Origin: a virus
Length of the DNA: 21,288 nt
Strand: one strand, 5' to 3'
Virus record (IMG/VR): IMGVR_UViG_3300042987_003558
Coordinates: 1-21,288 of that record
The notes beneath the pieces are model-generated. The model ran no database searches. It was given only the letters and a program-made list of their open reading frames with translations, and was not told where the DNA came from. Positions 9,142 to 15,455 of the stretch are shown here, piece after piece. Numbering within the stretch: the first letter of the stretch is position 1; each line of letters opens with the position of its first letter. A program made the translations under genes and the position numbers.

Positions 9142-9469
9142 GAGGCCTCAGAACGCAAAGGATCATCTTTTGCAGATCCTCGTCTTCAACTTCCCTTTTC
9201 AATACAGGAATATCTCCCGGCTTGAAAAGTTTGTCGCCATTTTCGTCGAGTGCTTTCATGACCAAAAGCTGCATGGCGAAACCATTGGTGTCGCTGCCGC
9301 CTTCTTTTTGGGCGCGTTCACGCTCAGCCGCATTCAACGGCGTAACGTAAAAAACATACTCGTCACCGCTGCCCAAGGTAATAACCTGTTTAATGGGCTC
9401 AAAATTTGCGGCTTTGCGAAGAATGTCAACGGCCCTGATCGGGCCGGAAGCAGAAGGTGTGACGGCCAT
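9104..9469 (-). CDS. Tail assembly chaperone, G-like
   Basis: 121 residues, MAVTPSASGPIRAVDILRKA at the start, then beta-rich ITLGSGDEYVFYVTPLNAAE and a helical ALDENGDKLFKPGDIPVLKR segment. Size, the acidic end and its place between major tail protein and tape measure fit the G member of the G/T tail chaperone pair. The overlap with the T-like frame supports this strongly. ATG 9469 has no Shine-Dalgarno, but a promoter-like TTGTCG-17-TATGAT lies 24-52 bases upstream. Near the end, codons GAT CCC GAC ATC AAA AGC GAT TGA contain a CCC that could slip to CCG in the +1 direction, joining the chain at the T-like residues TSKAIEK. Confidence 0.85.
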   Translation of the reverse strand: MAVTPSASGPIRAVDILRKAANFEPIKQVITLGSGDEYVFYVTPLNAAERERAQKEGGSDTNGFAMQLLVMKALDENGDKLFKPGDIPVLKREVEDEDLQKMILCVLRPRGEGEDPDIKSD

Positions 9470-9492
9470 AAAGAAAAAGATGGTCGAGGCAA

Positions 9493-9521
9493 ATCATAGT
9501 CGATCATTCTTCCAGCGACAA
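9493..9521 (-). promoter_or_regulatory. Candidate sigma70-type promoter before tail chaperone gene
   Basis: Minus strand TTGTCG (9516-9521), 17-base spacer, TATGAT (9493-9498). The -10 matches TATAAT in 5 of 6 and the -35 matches TTGACA in 4 of 6. It lies in the 120-base gap between the virion protein gene and the chaperone gene, with a leader of about 17 bases. Support is from the sequence match only. Confidence 0.45.
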
Positions 9522-9589
9522 GCGCCAGCAGAATACCGCTCCGACCAAGAGTTGATGTCAGTAATGTAAGATCGCAAGATTCAAGCGAA

Positions 9590-10879
9590 TCAGCGCGAAA
9601 TCTCCTCCCAGTCCATAGAAGCGAGAATCGTGTCATCGCTGCTATCGGAAGCTATTACAAGAGAAATCTCGTACGGAGTGGAAGTAAAAGAATTGCGTTC
9701 AAGTTGAAACTTGAATAAGGCCTCTTTCAAAATATCAACGCTAGTAGCAGATTGATTTGAAGCGTTAAAAAATCCACTAGCAAGGATCCTTCCACCGGAA
9801 TGCGATGTTCCGCTAATGTTATACGAAACTGCACTGCTTGCTCCAGCGTCAACCCAAGTGCCCTCAGCAGTTGTGCCACTTGCACGCACCTGCCAATTGT
9901 AATTTCCAGTTGAAATTGCCATTGCGGATATGGCAGTCAGAATTACAATCGCATCCAGCCGATTGGGACTTGTTTTCAATCTTAGCGAGATGACTGGATA
10001 GAAGGTTCCAGCCGTACCTAGGGTGCGAGGGGTGTTCACTGGAATTGAAACCGCCTGTTGAAGACCCCTGAGTTCATAGCCGCCCTCGGAAATGACGGTC
10101 GAACAAATCTGCTTCAAAGTGCTAGCGCCAGAAGTGGCAGTAGTATTTTCTATTTCATAACGCAAGGGAAGCGAGGCAGTAGTAATATAAGTACTACCAA
10201 TAAGATTTGCGTGATTAAAAGAGTGACAATGGATGAAAACACCATTAATCGCAAAGCCGACGCGCACGCTTCCAACACCGAGCCATTCAATATCCATCCA
10301 CATAATCTGAGCCTTGGTCGGATCCAAGGTGATTCCGCTTGGCCCGGAGCCATTGAGTTTGTCGGCACTCCAATCAGATTGCGCAACTCGTGTATCAACA
10401 ATCACGCCACTCACGTAACTGCGCTTGCACAAATAAAGCGTGGAGTCTTGCAGCTCAAGATAAATGCCATTTAGCGTCCCAAAATATCCAACGCGTTGAC
10501 GCAATCCTGTTTTCGCGGGGCTAAGCGCAAAAGTATTCAACGCAAGCAAAGACTTTCCTGGCTGATAGCTAAAAACTTTAGTAGTCTCTCGGTAAACTCT
10601 AGATCCAGACGAAGAGGTAACAGAAAGGTCGACAAGTCCTTGGTTTGCGTTGAAAACGGCTGTTCCACCAGTTGCCGTATCAGCAGTCCAGAGCCCGTTA
10701 TCCGCAAAACGATGACTGGAGTCAAACAGTGTCAATGGGTTCGATACTCTGAGGCGCCCAAATGCGTCAACTGAGGCATCGGAAAAATCAGCATCAACCT
10801 CAAGCCGTCCGTCAGCTGTCGCGCCAATTTCCTTGGGTGCGCCAGTAGGCAGAGTTCCGTGAACAATTGCGTCGGGCAT
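9590..10879 (-). CDS. Virion structural protein of the AFGRLRVSNP family
   Basis: 429 residues. Residues 39-61 read AFGRLRVSNPLTLFDSSHRF followed by ADN, with QPGKS near 106, QRVGYFGTLNGIYLEL near 128-143, DIEWLGVGSVRVGF at 196-209 and YITTASLPLRYEI at 231-243. I recognise this as a family that recurs in marine and cyanobacterial phages, usually annotated only as hypothetical or structural. Residues about 280-429 form a second beta-rich domain ending SMDWEEISR. The N-terminal 35 residues (GATADGRLEVDADF) look like a short linker. Its position between the major tail protein and the tail chaperones suggests a tail decoration or tail-associated protein, but that is inference. ATG 10879 lies only 17 bases after a terminator's T-run and lacks a Shine-Dalgarno. 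The next gene is 120 bases away. Confidence 0.8.
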   Translation of the reverse strand: MPDAIVHGTLPTGAPKEIGATADGRLEVDADFSDASVDAFGRLRVSNPLTLFDSSHRFADNGLWTADTATGGTAVFNANQGLVDLSVTSSSGSRVYRETTKVFSYQPGKSLLALNTFALSPAKTGLRQRVGYFGTLNGIYLELQDSTLYLCKRSYVSGVIVDTRVAQSDWSADKLNGSGPSGITLDPTKAQIMWMDIEWLGVGSVRVGFAINGVFIHCHSFNHANLIGSTYITTASLPLRYEIENTTATSGASTLKQICSTVISEGGYELRGLQQAVSIPVNTPRTLGTAGTFYPVISLRLKTSPNRLDAIVILTAISAMAISTGNYNWQVRASGTTAEGTWVDAGASSAVSYNISGTSHSGGRILASGFFNASNQSATSVDILKEALFKFQLERNSFTSTPYEISLVIASDSSDDTILASMDWEEISR

Positions 10880-10895
10880 GATGATGGCTCAATAA

Positions 10896-10920
10896 AGAAA
10901 AAGCCCTGCCGAAGCAGGGC
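10896..10920 (-). terminator. Intrinsic terminator with UUCG loop, after major tail gene
   Basis: Minus direction GCCCTGC-TTCG-GCAGGGC followed by TTTTTCTTTATT. Perfect 7-bp stem, 20 bases after the major tail protein stop. Confidence 0.9.
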
Positions 10921-10940
10921 CGAGGAAGTCAAACAGCAAA

Positions 10941-11717
10941 TCAGGTGGTAGCAAAGTCGAAGTTGACGTTTGCAGAGGGGCGGAAGTTGATGGCGACAGA
11001 AACGGCGTCATCCGGGTTGATGTTCAAGCCGGCCGAGGTCAAGGTCACTTCCATGTCAATGGAGCGACTCTTCGCTTCGTTCACGACACCGCTTACTTCG
11101 ATCCGCTCAACATAGAGCTTCATCGCGGCACCAGCCTGCTTGCGCAGCAGAACGTCCTGGACCAGGCGGTTTGCAAGTCCGCTCTCTTCGTCGGTCATGT
11201 AAACCGTGGCGCTACCGGTAGCATCGCCAAAGCCAGAGATGTACTTGCGGAAGGGGACATACTGGCCCAGGGTCTGACCGATAGTTGTGCAGTCGATTTC
11301 AGAACGCGAGATGTCAAGGGTCCAATCGCGAACTTCAGCAACAGCTGCAAAATCGGCGTAATACACCTCGAACTTGTTGGGAGTTGCAGCAACACCAACA
11401 TCGGTGATTTCCAGCGCAGTTCCACCAACACTGGTGGAAATTTGCATCGCACCGGTGGAGCTGTTGTAGGAAGTGACGTAATAGGTGGTTGCAGCAGAAA
11501 TAGGAGTGGGCAGCGTGCCGGTTCCAGCGCCGCCTGTCTGGGTATTGACGAGCTTGAACTTAACAGGGTCGCCCGCCTTGAAATTGAAATTCGCGCCAGC
11601 ATTGATAAAATCAGCGCCAACGCCGCCAACGGTCACATCAGCCGTGGTAAAAGTGGCTTCAGTACCAGCAGGCTTGTAATAGAAAGCACCGGAAACGCCG
11701 GACAGAGTGGTTGCCAT
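10941..11717 (-). CDS. Major tail protein (tail tube) with inserted beta domain
   Basis: 258 residues from ATG 11717 (MATTLSGVSGAFYYKPAG). The tube core is recognisable in VRDWTLDISRSEIDCTTIGQ (129-148), YVPFRKYISGFGDATGSATV (153-172) and a C-terminal strand set. Between residues about 22 and 118 lies a foreign-looking module: AGDPVKF, GTLPTPISAATTYYV, MQISTSVGGTALEITDVG. Similar GdxVxF ... LPxPisaxTxYYV ... ggxaldiTdxG repeats occur as appended domains in other phage virion proteins. The open frame extends to a TTG at 11795, but that would overlap the upstream gene by 22 bases, and MATTLSGVSG matches a normal tube start. No Shine-Dalgarno is seen before ATG 11717. A 13-bp dyad lies 25-37 bases upstream and a strong terminator follows, as expected for a highly expressed gene. 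Confidence 0.88.
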   Translation of the reverse strand: MATTLSGVSGAFYYKPAGTEATFTTADVTVGGVGADFINAGANFNFKAGDPVKFKLVNTQTGGAGTGTLPTPISAATTYYVTSYNSSTGAMQISTSVGGTALEITDVGVAATPNKFEVYYADFAAVAEVRDWTLDISRSEIDCTTIGQTLGQYVPFRKYISGFGDATGSATVYMTDEESGLANRLVQDVLLRKQAGAAMKLYVERIEVSGVVNEAKSRSIDMEVTLTSAGLNINPDDAVSVAINFRPSANVNFDFATT

Positions 11718-11741
11718 GACGAAAAGGGGTAGTGACGTTAG

Positions 11742-11754
11742 TGGGCACTGCCCA
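11742..11754. promoter_or_regulatory. 13-bp dyad in the major tail protein leader
   Basis: Minus strand TGGGC-AGT-GCCCA, a perfect 5+3+5 inverted repeat that can also be read as 6+1+6. It shares GGC-nGT-GCC with the three dyads before the capsid gene. It could be an operator or an RNA hairpin. Function is unproven. Confidence 0.4.
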
Positions 11755-11773
11755 GCTAAAGACAGGCTAGCGA

Positions 11774-12202
11774 CTACTTGACGCTCGCCTGCCAACCGGT
11801 ATCAATTCGGGCCATAAAATGCTCCGAAGTGTCAGATTGAAGAAATTTAGGCCCGTCGATTCTTCCGGTACGAACGTAAGTTAGTGTTGACGTTTTACCA
11901 GTAGTATTTAATGTTTGCAACACGTCGGCTGCTATTTTGATCATTTCTTGTGCCCTGGCGGGACCGGCATTTTTAGCGGCAAAACAGCGAATGATTAATG
12001 CGCCACGCGCATAATCGAGAGAAGATGTAAGAGTTGGCTCCGTCGTAAGGCCGAAAGTTACATTTATTCTTACATACTCCTTTGGGGCGTCAGGCGGAAC
12101 AGCAGTTACGTTGTCGACGTAAACAGGAATTGATGGGACTTGGTCATTGAAGGCTGCAATCAACGGACCTTCAATTTTGGCGCGAATTGATTGATAATTC
12201 AT
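11774..12202 (-). CDS. Tail terminator protein, DUF4128/gpU-like
   Basis: 142 residues. The pattern MNYQSIRAKIEGPLIAAFND, then VPVYVDNV-like strands, EYVRINVTFGLTTEPTLTSS, a strand GALIIRCFA, a helix AGPARAQEMIKIAADVL and a C-terminal WQASVK fits the DUF4128 and gpU-like tail-terminator fold. Such proteins cap the tail tube and join it to the neck. The ATG shares one base with the stop of the gene before (TGATG), so translation is coupled. Position between the gp10-like neck gene and the major tail gene is the standard one. Family membership is from remembered pattern and gene order. Confidence 0.8.
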   Translation of the reverse strand: MNYQSIRAKIEGPLIAAFNDQVPSIPVYVDNVTAVPPDAPKEYVRINVTFGLTTEPTLTSSLDYARGALIIRCFAAKNAGPARAQEMIKIAADVLQTLNTTGKTSTLTYVRTGRIDGPKFLQSDTSEHFMARIDTGWQASVK

Positions 12203-12780
12203 CAGATACTCCCCTTGCGGATAAATGCGCGATCAACTCCTTGTTTTAAGTCCCTATTTAATGCCCCTCCTTGAATATAATTTGGGAACCAATCTTTTTC
12301 CGCAGTAATTTGAGAGGTAACGTCCTTGTCGGGATTATCCGCTACATCTGCAATTTGCCAGCGAAGATGCTCTTGGTCTGGCCTGCCCGTGCCAAATTTA
12401 ACAACATCACCAATTGGATATGGCTGCTCCTCTGGAGGAGCAAACAAAGATTCCACCTCATCAATAGCAATTCCTGCATGAGGCGCCGTATTAACAACTT
12501 GAAACTGGTTATTTTTGCGCTCTAGCGATTTTTCAAATCTCTCAAGTGGAAAATTTCTCCTGTCGTACTTGTAAACTCGACCCTTGCCACGCGGGGGGCG
12601 CCCCGTTTGACCAGCTGGAACAACATCCCATGCTGAAGAAAATTCACCAGTCCAAGCAGGGCCGGCCTCCGCAAGGCCATTGGCAATTTCAACAGCAGAC
12701 TCCTGAATAGCCTGAGCAAGCTTTCTGTTGATGTCCCTGCCCAGTTGTCTTGCGATTGAAAGATTGCTTCTGCGTGCCAT
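12202..12780 (-). CDS. Neck / head-tail joining protein, HK97-gp10-like
   Basis: 192 residues from ATG 12780. The N-terminal helix MARRSNLSIARQLGRDINRK, then AVEIANGLAEAGPAWTGEFS (about 28-47), where G-P-x-x-T-G-x-x-x-x-x-W is a hallmark of gp10-like neck proteins. Later NTAPHAGIAIDEV corresponds to the N-x-A-x-Y-A-x-x-x-E segment of that family. The C-terminal part (DWFPNYIQGGALNRDLKQGV) completes it. An upstream TTG at 12801 is in frame but would overlap the previous gene; ATG 12780 lies one base after that gene's TGA and has GAGG ten bases upstream, so it is preferred. Tight spacing to both neighbours suggests coupling. Confidence 0.8.
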   Translation of the reverse strand: MARRSNLSIARQLGRDINRKLAQAIQESAVEIANGLAEAGPAWTGEFSSAWDVVPAGQTGRPPRGKGRVYKYDRRNFPLERFEKSLERKNNQFQVVNTAPHAGIAIDEVESLFAPPEEQPYPIGDVVKFGTGRPDQEHLRWQIADVADNPDKDVTSQITAEKDWFPNYIQGGALNRDLKQGVDRAFIRKGSI

Positions 12781-12781
12781 A

Positions 12782-13159
12782 TCAACCGAGCCTCGCAACA
12801 ACTGAGTGCATTATAGGATTGTCGCCACGATAGGAAAGTATGTCGATAATTTTTGCAGTTCTGGTAATGCTATTTTGAGCGTACTCGATCGAATCTGTCG
12901 TCTGTGGGTAGTATCCCGACAGCAGCGAAGCAGCAAAAATAATTTTTACGTCCGTCCTTTGGTAAAAACCCTGAAGCTCTTCTGGTTTTAGTTGAGTGAT
13001 AACAGCCTTGATTGCAATCTTTGTTGTCGATCCAAGAACGGTTCCAGTCTCAGGATCGTAAACTTGATTTGAAGATGCTTTGACGTAGGTCGCGTTAATC
13101 CCAAACTCACTGATCAAGGGCGCTGGGATTGAACCAAAAATCTGATCAATTAGCGCCAT
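12782..13159 (-). CDS. Head closure (stopper) protein, probable
   Basis: 125 residues. It begins MALIDQIFGSIPAPLISEFG with helical character, followed by beta strands (ATYVKASSNQVYDPETGTVL, KIAIKAVITQLKPEELQGFY, VKIIFAAS) and a C-terminal strand pair with TDSIEYAQNSITRTAKIIDI, then YRGDNPIMHSVVARLG. Small beta-barrel proteins with a D-x-I-x-x ... Y-R-G-D-x-P-I-x-x-x-V-x-R ending between the adaptor and gp10-like neck gene are typically head-closure proteins. I identify it by size, fold pattern and position, not by a specific motif. The gap to the adaptor gene is 6 bases and to the next gene one base. Confidence 0.65.
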   Translation of the reverse strand: MALIDQIFGSIPAPLISEFGINATYVKASSNQVYDPETGTVLGSTTKIAIKAVITQLKPEELQGFYQRTDVKIIFAASLLSGYYPQTTDSIEYAQNSITRTAKIIDILSYRGDNPIMHSVVARLG

Positions 13160-13165
13160 GACAAA

Positions 13166-13825
13166 TCAAAACGGCCTACTGGCCCAACCACCATAGGAGG
13201 GGAAGACCTGGCCGCCCACTACGCGAATTCGATTCGGGCGAAATGCGGAATTTCCATAGTAGGGATCAACTTTAGCAACACTGTCTCGCGACACATAAGG
13301 CTGATTGAAACTAGCGTCAACCATGTAGCGATACAAAATATCCATCGAGAACGGGGGAATGTAGTCAATTCCCGTTTGCGGATTGTCGCCCTGCTTGAAT
13401 TTGACGCGCAAAGCACCATCGCCAAGCTCGACTTCTTCATACTGGTTGTTACTTCTCAAGGAAGCGCCACCATCGTCAACTGCAACAGCCGTATAGCCGC
13501 CACCGCTACCAAGAAAAGCCGCCATGTAAGCGACTGCAATTTCAAAGTCAATTGGCAGCGAGTCTGTAGGCAGTTGACGCCCATCAACTTTGATGATTCG
13601 CGGCCAAGACAAAGATTGATCTTGTGTCGCAACAACACCCTTCCATTTGAGAGGGTTGATCGTCATTGTCGCGGCAACAAGAGTTTGCTCTTTTGGTGTG
13701 TTTCCCAGGGCAAGCCAGGCTGTAACACCAGCGCTTGCAGGAATTTCACCCAGAAGTGAAACGGCCCTCGCAACACTCAAAAAGGAATTCGCGGTGGAAG
13801 ATCCCAGGGTCGAAACGAAGGCCAT
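13166..13825 (-). CDS. Head-tail adaptor, DnaT_2-like (gp6-type connector)
   Basis: 219 residues. Residues 10-35 (TANSFLSVARAVSLLGEIPA), AWLALGNTPKEQTLVAATMT, INPLKWKGVVATQDQSLSWP and RIIKVDGRQLPTDSLPIDFE follow the pattern ANSYxSxxxAxxY ... W ... LxxATxxID ... WxGxxxxxxQxLxWPR ... xIPxxxxxAxxxxA. This family is often mislabelled as DnaT-like, but it sits at the connector position in many siphoviruses. Here it directly precedes the head-closure gene, so adaptor is the better reading. The C-terminal 70 residues are rich in Tyr, Pro and Gly (NQPYVSRDSVAKVDPYYGNS). GAGAGG at 13833-13838, eight to thirteen bases before ATG 13825, is one of the few strong ribosome sites in this operon. Confidence 0.8.
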   Translation of the reverse strand: MAFVSTLGSSTANSFLSVARAVSLLGEIPASAGVTAWLALGNTPKEQTLVAATMTINPLKWKGVVATQDQSLSWPRIIKVDGRQLPTDSLPIDFEIAVAYMAAFLGSGGGYTAVAVDDGGASLRSNNQYEEVELGDGALRVKFKQGDNPQTGIDYIPPFSMDILYRYMVDASFNQPYVSRDSVAKVDPYYGNSAFRPNRIRVVGGQVFPSYGGWASRPF

Positions 13826-13846
13826 TGTCGCGCCTCTCTAAGGGGT

Positions 13847-14026
13847 TCAGCTCTTGCTGGCAGTGGTCTTGGTCTTGGGGGCAGTCGCAGGGGCCTTCTT
13901 GGGCTCCTCATCGACCACTGGTGCGGGGCAGGCAACTGGCTCGGCCTCGGCCTCTACCGGCTGCTGGGCTGCGCTCAGGCGGGCCTCTTCTTGCTCGCGG
14001 GCCAGGCGAAAAGTAGCGATTGACAT
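13847..14026 (-). CDS. Small Ala/Pro/Glu/Lys-rich protein downstream of capsid gene
   Basis: 59 residues from ATG 14026, MSIATFRLAREQEEARLSAA at the start, then QPVEAEAEPVACPAPVVDEE and a basic tail KKAPATAPKTKTTASKS. Low complexity, no domain recognised, probably largely disordered after residue 22. GAGGAG at 14031-14036 sits four bases before the ATG, the best Shine-Dalgarno in the window, so strong translation is likely. The frame is open further upstream, but that would run through the capsid terminator. Small proteins of this sort after the capsid gene can be linkers or capsid-associated factors; no function is assigned. Confidence 0.72.
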   Translation of the reverse strand: MSIATFRLAREQEEARLSAAQQPVEAEAEPVACPAPVVDEEPKKAPATAPKTKTTASKS

Positions 14027-14042
14027 GATTCTCCTCGTAGAT

Positions 14043-14073
14043 AAAGCCCCGCCCGGAAAAACCAAGCGGGGCC
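14043..14073 (-). terminator. Hairpin terminator after capsid gene, weak T-run
   Basis: Minus direction GCCCCGC, a 13-base loop, GCGGGGC, then TTTATC. The 7-bp GC stem is strong but the T-run is short, so it may terminate only partly and let the neck genes be read through. It also lies next to the GAGGAG of the following gene. Confidence 0.65.
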
Positions 14074-14086
14074 AAAATTACAACTA

Positions 14087-15070
14087 TCAGATGTAGCAGC
14101 GAAGCTGGGTAATCCGAATGTTGCGGTTATCGGTGAACACTTTGCTCCAGTTGGTACCGGTAGCAAGTTCAGCGTTGCTGGGGGAATTGCCAGCAGCATT
14201 ACCGACCCAGCTGATGCCGTTGGGATGCACGAGGTAGTGCGTACGGTTGATCAGGTAGTCGATGCCCTTGAGGGAATCGCGATCGGTCTCCAGGGGGCTC
14301 TTGGCAGGAGCATTCGCATAGGCGAAAGCGCCAGGGCCGAAGAAGTAGGTGTGCAGAACATCAGCACCGCCAGTGCCAGCGCCAGCCTCAACAGGCAGCG
14401 TGTCGTCAACGAACACCGGGCGACCCAGGTAGGTACCCAGTTCAAGACGCTGAGCGGACAGACGCGTGTCGAGCTGCGAGGTGCTGGAAGCAGGAACAAT
14501 CAGGTCCAGCTTCATCAGGGCGTAGTAGACGCGGGAGTGCATCAGGACGCCAGTCAGCTCATTGCCTGCGTCACCCAGCTTGGCGATGGCATCAACCATC
14601 ACGCCGGACGACAGTTGAGTGGAGGTACCACCAACAGCGTGAGACGAAACCAGTGGGCCGCCGGTAGCAAACAGGCCCTTGATCACATTGATCAGAACCG
14701 ATTGCATGTCGCGAACCCAGTACTGACCGGTGCGACGAGCAATGGCCTGCATGGGATCGGAACCTGCCAGTTCACCAGCAAGATCAGAAGCCTTCCAGGC
14801 GCGACCACGCATGTTGCGCACACCAGTCTGCACATCGCCAGCCAGGGTGGCGGCGGTCAGGCCAGCGGTGTCGTCCAGGATTTCGGAATCGCCGGTCAGA
14901 TCACCGAAGAAAGGAAGATCAATCGTCTTGCCTCCCTTTGCAAACTCAGCCTGGATGGCTTCGTTGGTGACCATCAGGCCGGAAGTAACCAGAGCGTTAC
15001 GGTTTTGCAGCTCTTCCTGCTGGTATTCCAGGAAAAGCTGAGGAATGAAAGGAATGCCAGCGAGCAGCAT
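14087..15070 (-). CDS. Major capsid protein, gp13-like family
   Basis: 327 residues from ATG 15070. Motifs in order: IPFIPQLFLEYQQEELQNRN; ALVTSGLMV; GGKTIDLPFFGDLTGDSEIL; MRGRAWKASDLAGELAGSDP; MQAIARRTGQYWVRDMQSVL; then GDAGNELTGVLMHSRVYYAL; LGRPVFVDDTLPVEAG; ETDRDSLKGIDYLINRTHYL; HPNGISWVG; SPSNAELATGTNWSKVFTDN; and RNIRITQL. I recognise the G-K-T-x-x-x-P-F-x-x-D-L-T-G, R-G-x-x-W and S-N-A-E-L-A-x-x-x-N-W pattern as the gp13-like capsid family, HK97 fold. The open frame goes up to a TTG at 15148, but ATG 15070 has GAGG at 15079-15082 eight bases before it and gives the usual N-terminus. The leader carries three phased dyads and the gene is followed by a hairpin terminator. It forms the icosahedral shell. 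Confidence 0.93.
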   Translation of the reverse strand: MLLAGIPFIPQLFLEYQQEELQNRNALVTSGLMVTNEAIQAEFAKGGKTIDLPFFGDLTGDSEILDDTAGLTAATLAGDVQTGVRNMRGRAWKASDLAGELAGSDPMQAIARRTGQYWVRDMQSVLINVIKGLFATGGPLVSSHAVGGTSTQLSSGVMVDAIAKLGDAGNELTGVLMHSRVYYALMKLDLIVPASSTSQLDTRLSAQRLELGTYLGRPVFVDDTLPVEAGAGTGGADVLHTYFFGPGAFAYANAPAKSPLETDRDSLKGIDYLINRTHYLVHPNGISWVGNAAGNSPSNAELATGTNWSKVFTDNRNIRITQLRCYI

Positions 15071-15107
15071 TGTTCTAGCCTCAAATGGGTTGACGGAAGT
15101 TGCGCCT

Positions 15108-15184
15108 GCGGCACGGCCGCCTTGCGTTAAAAGAAACTTGCGGTACAACCGCTATTTGGGGTTGCCCCCGCGAGGCACGGCCTC
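15108..15184. promoter_or_regulatory. Three 13-bp dyads at exact 32-bp period in capsid gene leader
   Basis: Plus strand: gcggc-acg-gccgc (15108-15120), gcggt-aca-accgc (15140-15152), gaggc-acg-gcctc (15172-15184). Each is a perfect 5-bp inverted repeat with a 3-base centre. Minus-strand consensus is GMGGY-YGT-RCCKC, and the centre is conserved although symmetry does not demand it. Starts are 32 bases apart both times, about three helical turns. No fourth copy is seen at 15076 or 15204. It could be an operator array or a series of RNA hairpins. Confidence 0.6.
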
Positions 15185-15222
15185 TATCAATGGCAGGATA
15201 GCAGCAACGACAATCACGCGTC

Positions 15223-15402
15223 TCAGCGTTTTTTCTTGGCGGCTGGCTTACGTTTTTTAGGCTTCATGTTGCTTTCGCTAGCAGCAATTGCCATCGCTTG
15301 AGCACGAGTTGTAACTTTCGCGCCCGAAGAAGACTTCAAGGTGCCCGCGTAAAATTCACGCATAACTTTTGCAAATTTGTTTTCGGCTTTGGTCTTTTTC
15401 AT
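15223..15402 (-). CDS. Small basic protein, KVTTRAQA family (DUF6496-like)
   Basis: 59 residues from ATG 15402 to TGA 15223. Sequence features: KKTKAENKFAKVMREFYAGT at the start, LKSSSGAKVTTRAQAMAIAA in the middle, and a Lys/Arg tail (PKKRKPAAKKKR). The middle pattern, M-x-E-F-x-x-G-T-L-x-S-x-S-G-x-K-V-T-x-x-x-Q-A-x-A-I-A-x-S-E, is one I know from small proteins of phages and bacteria listed as DUF6496; the function is not known. The very basic tail suggests nucleic-acid contact, an inference. It starts 17 bases after the T-run of a terminator, has no Shine-Dalgarno, and is separated from the capsid gene by a 152-base leader. Confidence 0.8.
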   Translation of the reverse strand: MKKTKAENKFAKVMREFYAGTLKSSSGAKVTTRAQAMAIAASESNMKPKKRKPAAKKKR

Positions 15403-15418
15403 GGCATCGAAAGCAAAT

Positions 15419-15442
15419 TAAAAAGCCCCGCCGAAGCGGGGC
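15419..15442 (-). terminator. Intrinsic terminator with UUCG loop
   Basis: Minus direction GCCCCGC-TTCG-GCGGGGC followed by TTTTTAATTT. Perfect 7-bp stem, 13 bases after the 96-residue gene. Confidence 0.92.
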
Positions 15443-15455
15443 CAGGAAATTAAAA

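Noticed and set aside
11718-11795. Longer tube protein starting at TTG 11795
   Set aside because: It would overlap the tail terminator gene by 22 bases and adds 26 residues not expected for a tube protein; ATG 11717 fits better.
12781-12801. Neck protein starting at TTG 12801
   Set aside because: ATG 12780 lies one base past the upstream stop with a GAGG before it.
13735-14096. Plus-strand frames opposite the small Ala/Pro gene
   Set aside because: Low-complexity shadows of a GC-rich coding stretch; the minus-strand gene has a strong ribosome site.
14225-15130. Long plus-strand open frame (301 codons) opposite the capsid gene
   Set aside because: It is the antisense shadow of a clearly identified capsid gene; its translation is Gln/Gly/His-rich without domain pattern and no ribosome site was noted.
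15071-15148. Longer capsid protein starting at TTG 15148
   Set aside because: ATG 15070 has a good GAGG ribosome site and gives the family's usual N-terminus; the extension would place phased dyads in coding sequence.
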